Of a DNA stretch of 31,927 nucleotides, positions 16,790 through 23,402 are shown one piece after another (the stretch's first letter is position 1; every line of letters begins with the position of its first letter). The position numbers were made by a program, and so were the translations under genes. The stretch is from a virus. Where the stretch lies: the IMG/VR virus record IMGVR_UViG_3300042566_000067, positions 1 to 31,927 of that record; one strand, given 5' to 3'. Below the pieces are notes generated by a model. It was not told the DNA's origin, searched no databases, and worked only from the letters and a program-made list of their open reading frames with translations.

Positions 16790-16886
16790 GTGGCAGAAAA
16801 ACAACGAGGCAAAGCTTCTCAAATTCCTGAAGAATGACACTAAACCAAATCATAGCAAAAATCCAAACGGCAGCCGAAAGCCATAA
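16764..16886 (+). CDS. Possible small basic ORF overlapping two genes
   Basis: ATG at 16764 to TAA at 16886 encodes 40 residues (TSPTRTNKWQKNNEAKLLKF, then Asn/Lys/Pro-rich). It bridges the 44-nt gap between the adaptor and the next connector gene and overlaps both. Real genes here overlap in this way, but the protein is short and low complexity, so it may be a chance ORF. Confidence 0.3.
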   Translation: MTSPTRTNKWQKNNEAKLLKFLKNDTKPNHSKNPNGSRKP

Positions 16887-17274
16887 GATGGTGGGCAAGT
16901 TCGGAGTCGGTCAGCAGTCCAATCTCACGGTTGAGAATGTTGAGTATTATCCGCTGGTTTGGTTGTATCCTGATGGGTTTAATTTGTCAACAACTGGCAA
17001 CTTGATGACATACAACTTTGCTTTGCTCGTGATGGATCGTGTGTTTGAAAGTGAGAGCAATGTCATTGAGGTTCTTTCGGACACCGCACAAATCATCGCT
17101 GATGTATTTGCATTGATTGATGACAACACCCAAGATGACGAAGATTTTGAATTGGTAGTTACTTCCAACGCTTCACCTTTTTACGATGCCAAAACCGACA
17201 TTCTTTCAGGATATGCAATCAACTTCCAAGTCAACACTCCTTATTTATTTAATACTTGCGTTGTTCCTGTGTAG
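16834..17274 (+). CDS. Head-tail connector or tail terminator-like protein
   Basis: A 146-aa protein with YYPLVWLYPDGFNL, NFALLVMDRV, SNVIEVLSDTAQIIADV and a DDEDFELVVTSN-ASPFYD segment. This layout matches a conserved connector/tail-completion protein of Bacteroidetes phages. It lies between the adaptor and a small membrane protein, in keeping with head-tail joining. The exact joint position (stopper or terminator) cannot be set from sequence. Confidence 0.55.
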   Translation: MTLNQIIAKIQTAAESHKMVGKFGVGQQSNLTVENVEYYPLVWLYPDGFNLSTTGNLMTYNFALLVMDRVFESESNVIEVLSDTAQIIADVFALIDDNTQDDEDFELVVTSNASPFYDAKTDILSGYAINFQVNTPYLFNTCVVPV

Positions 17275-17494
17275 CGTGGTTGTGGCTTTCTTCAATTTAG
17301 AAAGACCAGTCCGCATTGAACGACCAATACAAGTGGAGATGCACGAGAGAATCGTGGAGAGAGAGAAGCTTGTAAGAGACACGCTCATCAAACGAATCAA
17401 CTCATTTGATACTATCTACCTTGACACCTTCAAACCTTCAGCAGAGGGCTTGAAAAAGGCGATAGGATTACACATCCACTTGGACACCATATGA
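17213..17494 (+). CDS. Small N-anchored protein with coiled coil
   Basis: A 93-aa protein starting at the ATG at 17213; an ATG at 17186 in frame would add nine residues. Residues ~8-28 are a membrane segment (LLIYLILALFLCSVVVAFF). The rest is charged and helical (HERIVEREKLVRDTLIKR) and ends in a hydrophilic tail. It overlaps the connector gene by 62 nt and the phosphoesterase by 4 nt. The topology fits an inner-membrane spanin-like or superinfection factor. No family is recognised. Confidence 0.45.
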   Translation: MQSTSKSTLLIYLILALFLCSVVVAFFNLERPVRIERPIQVEMHERIVEREKLVRDTLIKRINSFDTIYLDTFKPSAEGLKKAIGLHIHLDTI

Positions 17495-18330
17495 AAAAAA
17501 ACAATGTAGTGAGAATTGACAAGAGATGGGAGGAAACGAAAGTCCTTCTTATCTCCGATTTGCATTGGGACAATCCGAAGTGTGACCGGGAGTTATTGAA
17601 GAAGCATCTTGACGAAGCACTCAAAGGGAATCACGACATACTCATCAACGGAGATTTGTTTTGCTTGATGCAAGGTGCATACGATCCACGCAAATCAAAG
17701 AGCGACATCCGTCCTGAACACAATTCCGCAAACTACTTTGATGCCATCATCAACACCGCAGTTGATTGGTTTACACCTTACGCACATCTCATCAAGTTGG
17801 TTGCCTATGGTAACCACGAGACCGCTATCTTAAAACGACAAGAGACGGACATCATTGAACGCTTTGTCACCTTGTTGAATTACAAGACCGGTTCGGACAT
17901 TCAGGTGGGAGGATATGGTGGATGGATTCGCATCCAGTTCAACGATGGCAATACGACACAATCTTTCAAGATTAAGTATATGCACGGATTTGGTGGCGGT
18001 GGTGCGGTAACTCGTGGAACTATCCAACACAACCGAATGAGCGTCAATGTAGAAGGAGCGGATGCGATTTGGATGGGACACGTTCACGAGGACTATGAGA
18101 TGACCTACACCGTTGAGCAGTTGACACAACACGACACGGTGATGTTGAGGGACATCTTAATGATTCGCACAAGTGCATACAAGGAAGAATACGGTGATGG
18201 ATCAAAGGGATGGCACATTGAAAGAGGTGCAAGTCCAAAACCAATTGGAGGTCGCTGGTTAATTCTCAAACCCTTCCGAGACAAGTCAACCACACGCAAG
18301 ATTCACGCATATACGCACAAGACATTATGA
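17491..18330 (+). CDS. Calcineurin-like metallophosphoesterase
   Basis: A 279-aa protein with all core motifs in order: SDLHWD (Asp23, His25), NGDLF (Asp55), YGNHE (Asn108, His109), a YMHGFGGGG turn (His165) and MGHVHED (His198, His200). These bind two divalent metals in the calcineurin-like phosphoesterase superfamily. The substrate could be nucleic acid, a nucleotide or a phosphoprotein; the sequence does not say. Presence inside the structural region is not unusual for phages, though its role there is unexplained. It starts within the stop of the membrane-protein gene. Confidence 0.85.
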   Translation: MKKNNVVRIDKRWEETKVLLISDLHWDNPKCDRELLKKHLDEALKGNHDILINGDLFCLMQGAYDPRKSKSDIRPEHNSANYFDAIINTAVDWFTPYAHLIKLVAYGNHETAILKRQETDIIERFVTLLNYKTGSDIQVGGYGGWIRIQFNDGNTTQSFKIKYMHGFGGGGAVTRGTIQHNRMSVNVEGADAIWMGHVHEDYEMTYTVEQLTQHDTVMLRDILMIRTSAYKEEYGDGSKGWHIERGASPKPIGGRWLILKPFRDKSTTRKIHAYTHKTL

Positions 18331-18581
18331 TGAAAGTGCAAATCATACTGGAACAAAAGAACGACTCGTGGCTTGAATCTGTTGGGATTGAACCGGAGAT
18401 TGTGCAAATCTTGGAAGATGGATTTGTAAATGAGCAACACATTGTCGCTGCTTGTGCCTTCTTTGAAAATACGCAACTATTTATGACAGGTGGACACATC
18501 ATCGTGATTGAAGAGAGTTACTATACCTTTGTGAGACAATGGATGCAATTAACCCAACACACTACAAGCAAGGGGATATAG
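18327..18581 (+). CDS. Hypothetical acidic small protein
   Basis: An 84-aa protein (KVQIILEQKNDSWLESVG at the start, then a hydrophobic/aromatic patch FMTGGHIIVIEESYYTFV). It starts inside the phosphoesterase stop and overlaps the DUF3310 gene by 43 nt. There is no membrane segment and no known motif. It may act with the next gene; nothing more can be said. Confidence 0.45.
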   Translation: MMKVQIILEQKNDSWLESVGIEPEIVQILEDGFVNEQHIVAACAFFENTQLFMTGGHIIVIEESYYTFVRQWMQLTQHTTSKGI

Positions 18582-18775
18582 AGTGCATTGATGCTATTGA
18601 GTCAGCAACTATCAGGAAGAAGGGACTCATTGCCGTCTGCACCGCAAATGTGATTAAGTACCTTTGGAGATGTGAGGACAAGAACGGACTTGAGGATTTA
18701 TACAAAGCAAAGTGGTATCTTGACAAGCTCATCGCAGAGAAGGAAAAACAAACGAAGAAAAACGCTACTTTGTAA
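18539..18775 (+). CDS. DUF3310-like protein
   Basis: A 78-aa protein that matches the DUF3310 pattern: INPTHYKQGDIECIDAIE near the start, then an AVCTANVIKYLWRCEDKNGL core and a KAKWYLDKLIAE helix. DUF3310 proteins are widespread in phages, often annotated as nucleotide-kinase-like, without a proven activity. It overlaps its upstream neighbour and is followed after 1 nt by a membrane-associated gene. Confidence 0.8.
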   Translation: MDAINPTHYKQGDIECIDAIESATIRKKGLIAVCTANVIKYLWRCEDKNGLEDLYKAKWYLDKLIAEKEKQTKKNATL

Positions 18776-18776
18776 G

Positions 18777-19109
18777 ATGAGATTCTTGTTGATTCTGCTC
18801 CTTCCGTTGACCAGTTATGGACAAGTCCTTGTTGATACAAATACAATCAAACAAGCCAATCACTATTTGGTCAAAGGTGCGATTGCAAGAGAACAAGTCA
18901 CGCTTCTTCGTAAGATTGTGACATCGGATTCTATCATTATTGCCGAGCAAGATTCCATCATTGTCAAGGTGCAAATCAATAACGCATATCTGCGAGAGAA
19001 GAACAATGCCCTTGTGAGTGAAAATAAAGCCATCTCACGCACTTTGTCGCTATTAAAGAACATCAGTATAGGTTTATCAGTTTTAATGCTTGTAGGATGG
19101 CTGAAATAG
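18777..19109 (+). CDS. Exported/membrane protein with coiled coil
   Basis: A 110-aa protein. The N-terminus is a signal-like segment (RFLLILLLPLTSYGQ). The central coiled coil carries repeated SIIIAEQDSIIVKVQ and LREKNNALVSENKAI heptads. A C-terminal transmembrane stretch follows (ISIGLSVLMLVGWL). TACTTTG (18766-18772) just before the ATG resembles the promoter-like elements elsewhere. The topology (signal plus C-terminal TM) recalls a u-spanin or an envelope-spanning lysis factor. Confidence 0.5.
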   Translation: MRFLLILLLPLTSYGQVLVDTNTIKQANHYLVKGAIAREQVTLLRKIVTSDSIIIAEQDSIIVKVQINNAYLREKNNALVSENKAISRTLSLLKNISIGLSVLMLVGWLK

Positions 19110-19636
19110 ATTTGAATAAATTAGGCGATGCACTTGACACCTTTCTTGGTGAAGGTGGAAACGATGACTTGTTAAACCAAATCATTGAGAATTGGTGGAA
19201 TCAAAGGGTTTATCCTGAAATCGCTCGTTCAATGGACGAGAAAAAGATTAACGCTTCGTCCGCTTTGAAGCAATCCTTCGTGCCGGGCGAGATTGTCAAG
19301 TCACCCACATCTATCAACACCATCCTTCTTGCTGAAGATTATTGGGAATTTGTGGAATACGGACGCAAACCCACACGCAACGGTCACATTGAAGGCACTC
19401 CGTATTTGTGGCAGTCCATCCAGGAATGGATCGCTTACAAAGGCATCAAGCCAATAAACCCAAATATGTCTTATGAGTCACTTGCCAAAGCAATCGCAAG
19501 AAAGATTCACCGAAGAGGTACAAAAGCAACCAACTTCTTGTCGGATGCATTCACCGAATCCTTACAAATGGAGTTAGTAAACGAGTTGAATGCTCGTCTT
19601 GGTGACTTGATTTTTGCGGTGGAAGTGAAAAGTTAA
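19097..19636 (+). CDS. HK97 gp10-like head-tail/tail component
   Basis: A 179-aa protein. The segment DYWEFVEYGRKPTRNGH, then PYLWQSIQEWI, SLAKAIARKIHRRGTK and NFLSDAFTESL, is typical of gp10-like neck or tail-completion proteins. It overlaps the previous gene by 13 nt and is the last gene before the regulatory gap at 19637-19696. Its location away from the other connectors, at the border of the early region, is unusual. Confidence 0.6.
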   Translation: MAEIDLNKLGDALDTFLGEGGNDDLLNQIIENWWNQRVYPEIARSMDEKKINASSALKQSFVPGEIVKSPTSINTILLAEDYWEFVEYGRKPTRNGHIEGTPYLWQSIQEWIAYKGIKPINPNMSYESLAKAIARKIHRRGTKATNFLSDAFTESLQMELVNELNARLGDLIFAVEVKS

Positions 19637-19696
19637 TTCACAAAAAGATAAATAAATTTGTTTTATTGAAACTTTTGTTGTTGTTTTGTAATCGTT
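19625..19696 (+). promoter_or_regulatory. Regulatory region before the HTH gene
   Basis: A GTGAA/TTCAC hairpin (19625-19641, 7-nt loop) spans the upstream stop codon. The 13-mer TTCACAAAAAGAT (19637-19649) and the 12-mer AAATAAATTTGT (19650-19661) recur before the gene at 21382. TAAATTTG (19653-19660) fits the Bacteroidetes -7 consensus. A T-rich run with several TTTTG steps leads to the ATG at 19697. The shared elements suggest a common regulator, possibly the HTH protein encoded just downstream. Confidence 0.5.
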
Positions 19697-19882
19697 ATGG
19701 ATTACACGAAAGCAATTGAAGAGATTAAAATGAAACGCAGACAAGGACTATTGCAGTCAGTCGCTCGTAAAGCTGGGGTATCTCTCCCAACGGTTCGCAA
19801 GTATTTAATTGAGGGGAACATCGTTTCTCCCAAAGCCAAGTCAGTCATTGAGATTGCATTGAAGGAGGTGAACAATGCTTGA
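19697..19882 (+). CDS. Small HTH transcription regulator
   Basis: A 61-aa protein. Residues ~18-38 (LLQSVARKAGVSLPTVRKYL) are a classic helix-turn-helix, with Gly27-Val28-Ser29 at the turn as in LacI/Cro-type domains. The rest is a dimerisation-sized helix. It is preceded by its own promoter-like region with sequence shared by the promoter at 21321, and it overlaps the next gene by 8 nt. It is likely a Cro-like regulator of the early genes; no repressor partner, integrase or divergent promoter is visible. Confidence 0.7.
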   Translation: MDYTKAIEEIKMKRRQGLLQSVARKAGVSLPTVRKYLIEGNIVSPKAKSVIEIALKEVNNA

Positions 19883-20132
19883 GGCAACAATCAATGGATG
19901 GATTCTCACAATTGGTGGGGATAGGTATGTCTATACCGACAAGCAAGTGGATGACTATTTATTGAACCACCACTTTGACGAACTTGAGCCGTATATGCTG
20001 AAGCGTGATGTCTACTTTGGTGGATGCGTTGAGACCAATTTGGTCGGGATTGAGACGGAGCGGTTTTTTTATTTAGAACCCGACAAGTTCACGGTGTTAT
20101 TTATGCTCGGACAAAAAACAAATTTCCTATGA
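19875..20132 (+). CDS. Hypothetical protein before the ERF gene
   Basis: An 85-aa protein with mixed composition (INGWILTIGGDRYVYTDKQV, HFDELEPYMLKRDVYFGG). It has no membrane segment and no catalytic motif. It overlaps the HTH gene and its stop overlaps the ERF start (ATGA), so it belongs to the recombination operon. Function is unknown. Confidence 0.45.
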   Translation: MLEATINGWILTIGGDRYVYTDKQVDDYLLNHHFDELEPYMLKRDVYFGGCVETNLVGIETERFFYLEPDKFTVLFMLGQKTNFL

Positions 20133-20668
20133 ATAAAAGCGAATCAATCAAGAACATCGCTGGTGCGTTGGTAAAATTCCAAGCATCGGTGAGCAAGGTA
20201 GCAAAGGAGTCCAACAACCCTTTCTTCAAGTCAAAGTATGCGTCATTGGCAAACATCTTGTCAACCATCCAAAAGCCATTGAGCGAATGTGGGTTGGCAG
20301 TCAGTCAGTTTCCCGATGGTGACGCACTCACAACCATCATCGTTCACTCCGAATCAGGTGAGTGGATGGAGTCATCCTACACGATGCCTGTGGCAAAGCA
20401 GAACGATCCACAAGCGATGGGTTCTGCAATCACTTACGCTCGGAGGTATGCACTCGGTTCTATCTTGAACCTGAACATTGACGATGACGATGATGGTGAG
20501 AAGGCAATGGGTAGAACATCTGCACCAAAGAAAGAAGAACTCACGCCAAAGCATCCTAATTGGGCAAAAGCAATGGAGCATCTCAAGACAGGTGGACTGA
20601 TGACCGACATCACAAACAAGTACGATGTCTCTCCAGTCAACCAAAAACTATTAATTGGCGAGAAATGA
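20129..20668 (+). CDS. ERF-family ssDNA annealing protein
   Basis: A 179-aa protein. The N-terminus (NNPFFKSKYASLANILSTIQ) and the core DPQAMGSAITYARRYALGSI (residues 94-112) are the ERF superfamily signature. An acidic stretch (DDDDDGEK) and a charged tail follow. ERF proteins anneal complementary single strands during phage recombination. The YqaJ exonuclease is encoded immediately downstream, so the two form a Red-like pair. Confidence 0.85.
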   Translation: MNKSESIKNIAGALVKFQASVSKVAKESNNPFFKSKYASLANILSTIQKPLSECGLAVSQFPDGDALTTIIVHSESGEWMESSYTMPVAKQNDPQAMGSAITYARRYALGSILNLNIDDDDDGEKAMGRTSAPKKEELTPKHPNWAKAMEHLKTGGLMTDITNKYDVSPVNQKLLIGEK

Positions 20669-21312
20669 AACATCAACTTCCAACAATTCACTCTTCTTTG
20701 ACGGAAGAGGATTGGCAAGATTTGAGAAGGTCACGCTTCACCGCTTCCGAAATTCACAAACTGATGGGGACTCCGAAATCAAAATCGGAGTTCCTTTCGG
20801 AGACGGCAAAGTCCTTTGTGTTTGAGAAAGCAGCGGAGTATCTCACAGGCAACCGAACGGAGATTTATGGTCGTGCATTGGATTGGGGCAAGGAACACGA
20901 GAAAGAAGCGTTCCATTACTTCCAGCAACAAACTGATGACTTTTATACCTACTACGGAGCGGAGACCTACACCTTCATCACCTATGGACTTTGGGGTGGT
21001 TACTCTCCCGATGCACTTGGTGACAAGCTCATTGAAATCAAATGTCCTTTTAATTCAGGCAACCACCTTCAAAACTTCTTCATCAAAAACAACGAGCAAC
21101 TCAAGAGCAAACGGACGGAGTATTATTGGCAAATGCAGATGGGAATGATTGCAACCGGGTTGACCGAAGGGATTTTCGTTTCCTACGATCCGAGAATGCC
21201 CGAAGGCAAGAAGGTAACAGGAACGCTCATCACTTTGGACGAGGACTCGCAAGAAATCATTGACGAGAAACTGACCTACGCTGGAGAACTATTTTTGTCA
21301 ATCACAAAATAA
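20665..21312 (+). CDS. YqaJ-like viral recombinase exonuclease
   Basis: A 215-aa protein starting at the ATG that overlaps the ERF stop. It has RRSRFTASEIHKLMG (residues ~21-35), WGKEHE (Glu77), SPDA (Asp116), IEIKCP (Glu124, Lys126) and YYWQMQMGM (Gln156). These are the PD-(D/E)XK nuclease motifs of YqaJ-type lambda-exonuclease relatives. It would resect 5' ends to feed the ERF annealase. Length is normal for the family. Confidence 0.85.
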   Translation: MKHQLPTIHSSLTEEDWQDLRRSRFTASEIHKLMGTPKSKSEFLSETAKSFVFEKAAEYLTGNRTEIYGRALDWGKEHEKEAFHYFQQQTDDFYTYYGAETYTFITYGLWGGYSPDALGDKLIEIKCPFNSGNHLQNFFIKNNEQLKSKRTEYYWQMQMGMIATGLTEGIFVSYDPRMPEGKKVTGTLITLDEDSQEIIDEKLTYAGELFLSITK

Positions 21313-21320
21313 ATCGTCCA

Positions 21321-21359
21321 TTCACAAAAAGATTTGTAAAATAAATTTGTAATTGTGAA
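21321..21359. promoter_or_regulatory. Operator/promoter-like region before 21382
   Basis: TTCACAA (21321-21327) and TTGTGAA (21353-21359) form a perfect 7-bp inverted repeat 25 nt apart. Inside it ATTTGTAA is repeated directly at 21332 and 21345 (13-nt spacing), and TAAATTTG (21342-21349) fits the Bacteroidetes -7 consensus. The first 13 bases and the AAATAAATTTGT block are shared with 19637-19661, pointing to co-regulation of both operons. Confidence 0.5.
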
Positions 21360-21381
21360 ATAAAAGTTGTTTGTTTGAACT

Positions 21382-21588
21382 ATGGCATTAGACATCATCT
21401 ACCCAATCATCTTGACTCCCATCGCATTTGCGGTGGGCTACGGAATCCACGCATTCCGCAAGTCAATGAAGCAAGAACTTCCCGAAGCCAAACCATACGA
21501 GTTTGAAAGGGACGAGTACAATCCTGACTTTGACCAATTCAGTCAGGCGATTTACAACCACAAATTCTACAAAGGAAAAGCAAAATGA
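21382..21588 (+). CDS. Small membrane protein
   Basis: A 68-aa protein with an N-terminal hydrophobic segment (IIYPIILTPIAFAVGYGI), then a basic FRKSMKQ and a Tyr/Asp/Phe-rich soluble tail (DEYNPDFDQFSQAIYNHKFY). It is the first gene after the shared promoter-like region and overlaps the next gene by 4 nt. Function is unknown; a membrane-bound host-takeover factor is possible. Confidence 0.45.
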   Translation: MALDIIYPIILTPIAFAVGYGIHAFRKSMKQELPEAKPYEFERDEYNPDFDQFSQAIYNHKFYKGKAK

Positions 21589-21872
21589 CAACAACAATAC
21601 TATTTGGATTGACATTCGTCCTATTGGTGTACAAGGTGTATGCTGATGAAAAGAAGTCACAAAGTTACTTGGAAGAGATTTACCGTCTACATCGGATGAA
21701 TACCGAATTAGAAGGTGAACTTTGGCAGAATCGCATTACTTTGCAAACTGCCACCAACCAATTGAACTTGGCAAAAATGGAACACGAGAAAACCAAAGCC
21801 GAGTTGGAGGACAAAGCAAAAACTTGGGAGAACCAATATAACGCAATCAAGAATGAAAGCGGTCGTAATTAA
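21585..21872 (+). CDS. Membrane-anchored coiled-coil protein
   Basis: A 95-aa protein. Residues ~3-17 are hydrophobic (TTILFGLTFVLLVYKVY), then a continuous coiled coil (EEIYRLHRMNTELEGELW; LAKMEHEKTKAELEDKAK). It starts inside the upstream stop. The design matches several other small anchored coiled-coil proteins in this genome. Function is unknown. Confidence 0.45.
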   Translation: MTTTILFGLTFVLLVYKVYADEKKSQSYLEEIYRLHRMNTELEGELWQNRITLQTATNQLNLAKMEHEKTKAELEDKAKTWENQYNAIKNESGRN

Positions 21873-21987
21873 AGCCACAATCAACTTCATCACCAAGTGG
21901 CGTGTGTACTTCGCTGGAGAACTACTCGCCACCTTTGAGAGCGAACAGGATGCACACGATTACGCAAAGTTTATCAATGAGCAATAA
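21853..21987 (+). CDS. Short ORF, 44 aa
   Basis: ATG at 21853 to TAA at 21987. The product starts KAVVIKATINFITKWRVYFAG and ends DAHDYAKFINEQ. It overlaps the upstream gene by 20 nt and the downstream ATG at 21977 by 11 nt, as is common here, and fills an otherwise non-coding gap. A small beta-alpha fold with an amphipathic C-terminal helix is likely. No function is recognised. Confidence 0.5.
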   Translation: MKAVVIKATINFITKWRVYFAGELLATFESEQDAHDYAKFINEQ

Positions 21988-22147
21988 ACCAAGCACATAC
22001 AACCTGATGTGGGCAATTGCCATCCTTCGTGAGGACTATCACCATTGCTGGAGATATATCGCAGCGGAAATGGGTTGTAGCGAGTGGAAAGCACGGTATC
22101 TTTATTCACGGATCAAAAAAGATTTTAAGTTGAAACAATCAAACTAA
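21977..22147 (+). CDS. Small HTH-like protein
   Basis: A 56-aa protein (SNKPSTYNLMWAIAILREDY, then WRYIAAEMGCSEWKARYLYSRIKKDF). The pattern of IAAEMGCSEWKARYLYSRI resembles a helix-turn-helix recognition region. A promoter -33 TTG (22130) lies inside its last codons, and the promoter and structured RNA follow at once. It may regulate the downstream locus; this is inference. Confidence 0.45.
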   Translation: MSNKPSTYNLMWAIAILREDYHHCWRYIAAEMGCSEWKARYLYSRIKKDFKLKQSN

Positions 22148-22160
22148 ATCGCTATATTTG
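22130..22160 (+). promoter_or_regulatory. Bacteroidetes-type promoter
   Basis: TTG at 22130-22132, then exactly 20 nt, then TATATTTG at 22153-22160. This is the best match in the window to the Bacteroidetes primary sigma consensus (TTG around -33, TAnnTTTG around -7). Transcription would start near 22165, just ahead of the first hairpin of the structured RNA. Confidence 0.75.
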
Positions 22161-22164
22161 TAAT

Positions 22165-22256
22165 GTATTCAGTTGTGTGCGAGACAACTAACAAAGACCT
22201 TTTGCTCTCGGCAAATACTCAACTCGCACTTGGGTATTTGTTTGGGAGCTTTTTTT
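22165..22256 (+). ncRNA. Candidate structured RNA with complementary hairpin loops
   Basis: Hairpin 1: AGTTGT (22171-22176), loop GTGCGAG (22177-22183), ACAACT (22184-22189). Hairpin 2: an 11-bp stem with one G-U wobble (22212-22222 with 22230-22240) closing the loop CTCGCAC (22223-22229), set on a 6-bp basal stem (22204-22209 with 22244-22249). The two 7-nt loops are perfect reverse complements, and the complementarity ends exactly at the loop borders, the pattern of a kissing-loop interaction. A strong promoter lies upstream and seven T end the locus, so a free RNA of about 90 nt is plausible. No ORF fits. It is not a tRNA, and I recognise no known RNA family. It could instead be the leader of the HNH gene at 22267. 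Confidence 0.6.
22204..22256 (+). terminator. Intrinsic terminator forming the second RNA hairpin
   Basis: A two-part stem (6 bp plus 11 bp, each with one G-U pair, separated by a small internal loop) followed by seven T (22250-22256). This is a strong rho-independent terminator 10 nt before the HNH start codon. Any transcript of the HNH and replication genes that begins at 22165 must pass it, so it could act as an attenuator. Confidence 0.85.
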
Positions 22257-22266
22257 ATGCAAAAAA

Positions 22267-22794
22267 ATGAACACACAAGAACAATGGAAACCTGTTGCCG
22301 AGTGCAATGGGGAGTATTATGTCTCCAGTTGGGGAAGAGTTAAAAGTTTTAAGTTTGGCAAGGAGCGAATTTTGAAAGAAAGAATGCAAGGGGCAGGATT
22401 GAAATATCCAGTTGTTTCTTTATGTATTAGATTAACTATTCATCAATTCAAAATTCACAAATTGGTTGCTTTAGCATTTATTCCAAATCCTGACAACAAG
22501 CCACAAGTCAATCACAAAGACGGCAATAAGACAAACAATCACATTAACAACCTTGAATGGGTAACTCACCAAGAAAATGTTCAACACGCTTGGGATACAG
22601 GATTATTTGAAGGGAAAAGATTGGCTATATCAAAGGCAGTATCAAAAGCACAATCAAAGCCAGTTATTGATATTGTGACAAGCAAGAAATATGATTCCTT
22701 AAAATTAGCTTGTTTAGAGAGTGGAGAAAATTATTGGACTCAAGCAAGTCGCATATTTCACAACTCAAAACGCCAACGCTTTTTCTACCTATGA
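22267..22794 (+). CDS. HNH homing endonuclease (NUMOD4-HNH type)
   Basis: A 175-aa protein. The N-terminal EQWKPV...YYVSSWGRVKSF (residues 6-28) is a NUMOD4-like module. VNHKDGNKTNNHINNLEWVT (81-100) is the HNH core with His83 and the Asn residues. The C-terminal region (PVIDIVTSKKYDSLKLACLE) is a NUMOD1-like DNA-binding module. It is a free-standing nuclease, not inside an intron. Base composition is more AT-rich than neighbouring genes, consistent with mobile origin. Its stop overlaps the ATG of the replication gene. Confidence 0.85.
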   Translation: MNTQEQWKPVAECNGEYYVSSWGRVKSFKFGKERILKERMQGAGLKYPVVSLCIRLTIHQFKIHKLVALAFIPNPDNKPQVNHKDGNKTNNHINNLEWVTHQENVQHAWDTGLFEGKRLAISKAVSKAQSKPVIDIVTSKKYDSLKLACLESGENYWTQASRIFHNSKRQRFFYL

Positions 22795-23402
22795 GCAAAG
22801 ATCCAGCGTTCCTGTTTTATTCTTCGGACTTTTTGACCGGTACATTGTTGATGTCAATGGAGCAGAAAGGCAAGTTCATTACCTTGCTTTGTATCCAACA
22901 TCAAAAAGGTCACTTATCCGAAAAAGATATGTTGCACATATGTGGTTCATATGACGAAGATGTATTTACCAAATTCCAAAAAGATGAACAAGGCAAGTTC
23001 TACAACATCAGGTTGGAAGAGGAGGTTGATAAGCGTAAAGCGTACTCCGAATCAAGGAGAAACAATCGTAAGAAGAAAGAAGATGTCAATAACATATCTT
23101 CATCATATGTTGAACATATGGAAAATGAAAATGAAAATGAAGATTTAATTGAAAAAAAGAAGGTAGTACGATTCCAAAAACCCACCATTGAACAACTCAA
23201 AGAGTATATGAGAGAACAAGGGATGAACGACATCGCAGAGAACTGGTTAAACCATTACGAAGCAAATGGATGGATGGTCGGCAAAGTAAAGATGAAGGAT
23301 TGGAAAGCATCAGTCAGGACTTGGAAGATTAATCAAAAAAATAATTCAGCAACTCCACAAGTTGTTCACAAAAAAGTGTTTAATTTGTCGGACTATGAAT
23401 GA
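22791..23402 (+). CDS. Replisome organiser-like protein
   Basis: A 203-aa protein starting at the ATG that overlaps the HNH stop. Residues 1-~75 (PAFLFYSSDFLTGTLLMSME, GKFITLLCIQHQKGHLSEKD) match the DUF1376/YdaU-like N-terminal domain of phage replication proteins. A Lys/Asn/Glu-rich linker with an NENENED run follows. The C-terminal region has WLNHYEANGWMVGKVKMKDW, a segment found in helicase-loader/replisome proteins. It precedes the DnaB-like helicase and probably recruits it to the phage origin. Confidence 0.7.
   Translation: MSKDPAFLFYSSDFLTGTLLMSMEQKGKFITLLCIQHQKGHLSEKDMLHICGSYDEDVFTKFQKDEQGKFYNIRLEEEVDKRKAYSESRRNNRKKKEDVNNISSSYVEHMENENENEDLIEKKKVVRFQKPTIEQLKEYMREQGMNDIAENWLNHYEANGWMVGKVKMKDWKASVRTWKINQKNNSATPQVVHKKVFNLSDYE

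Noticed and set aside
22201-22215. TTTGC/GCAAA hairpin as the main fold of the RNA locus
   Set aside because: Only 5 bp and it would break the much stronger terminator; kept only as a possible alternative state.
23110-23150. NENENED run in the replisome protein as a mobile or regulatory repeat
   Set aside because: It is a short gaaaat codon repeat typical of charged linkers.
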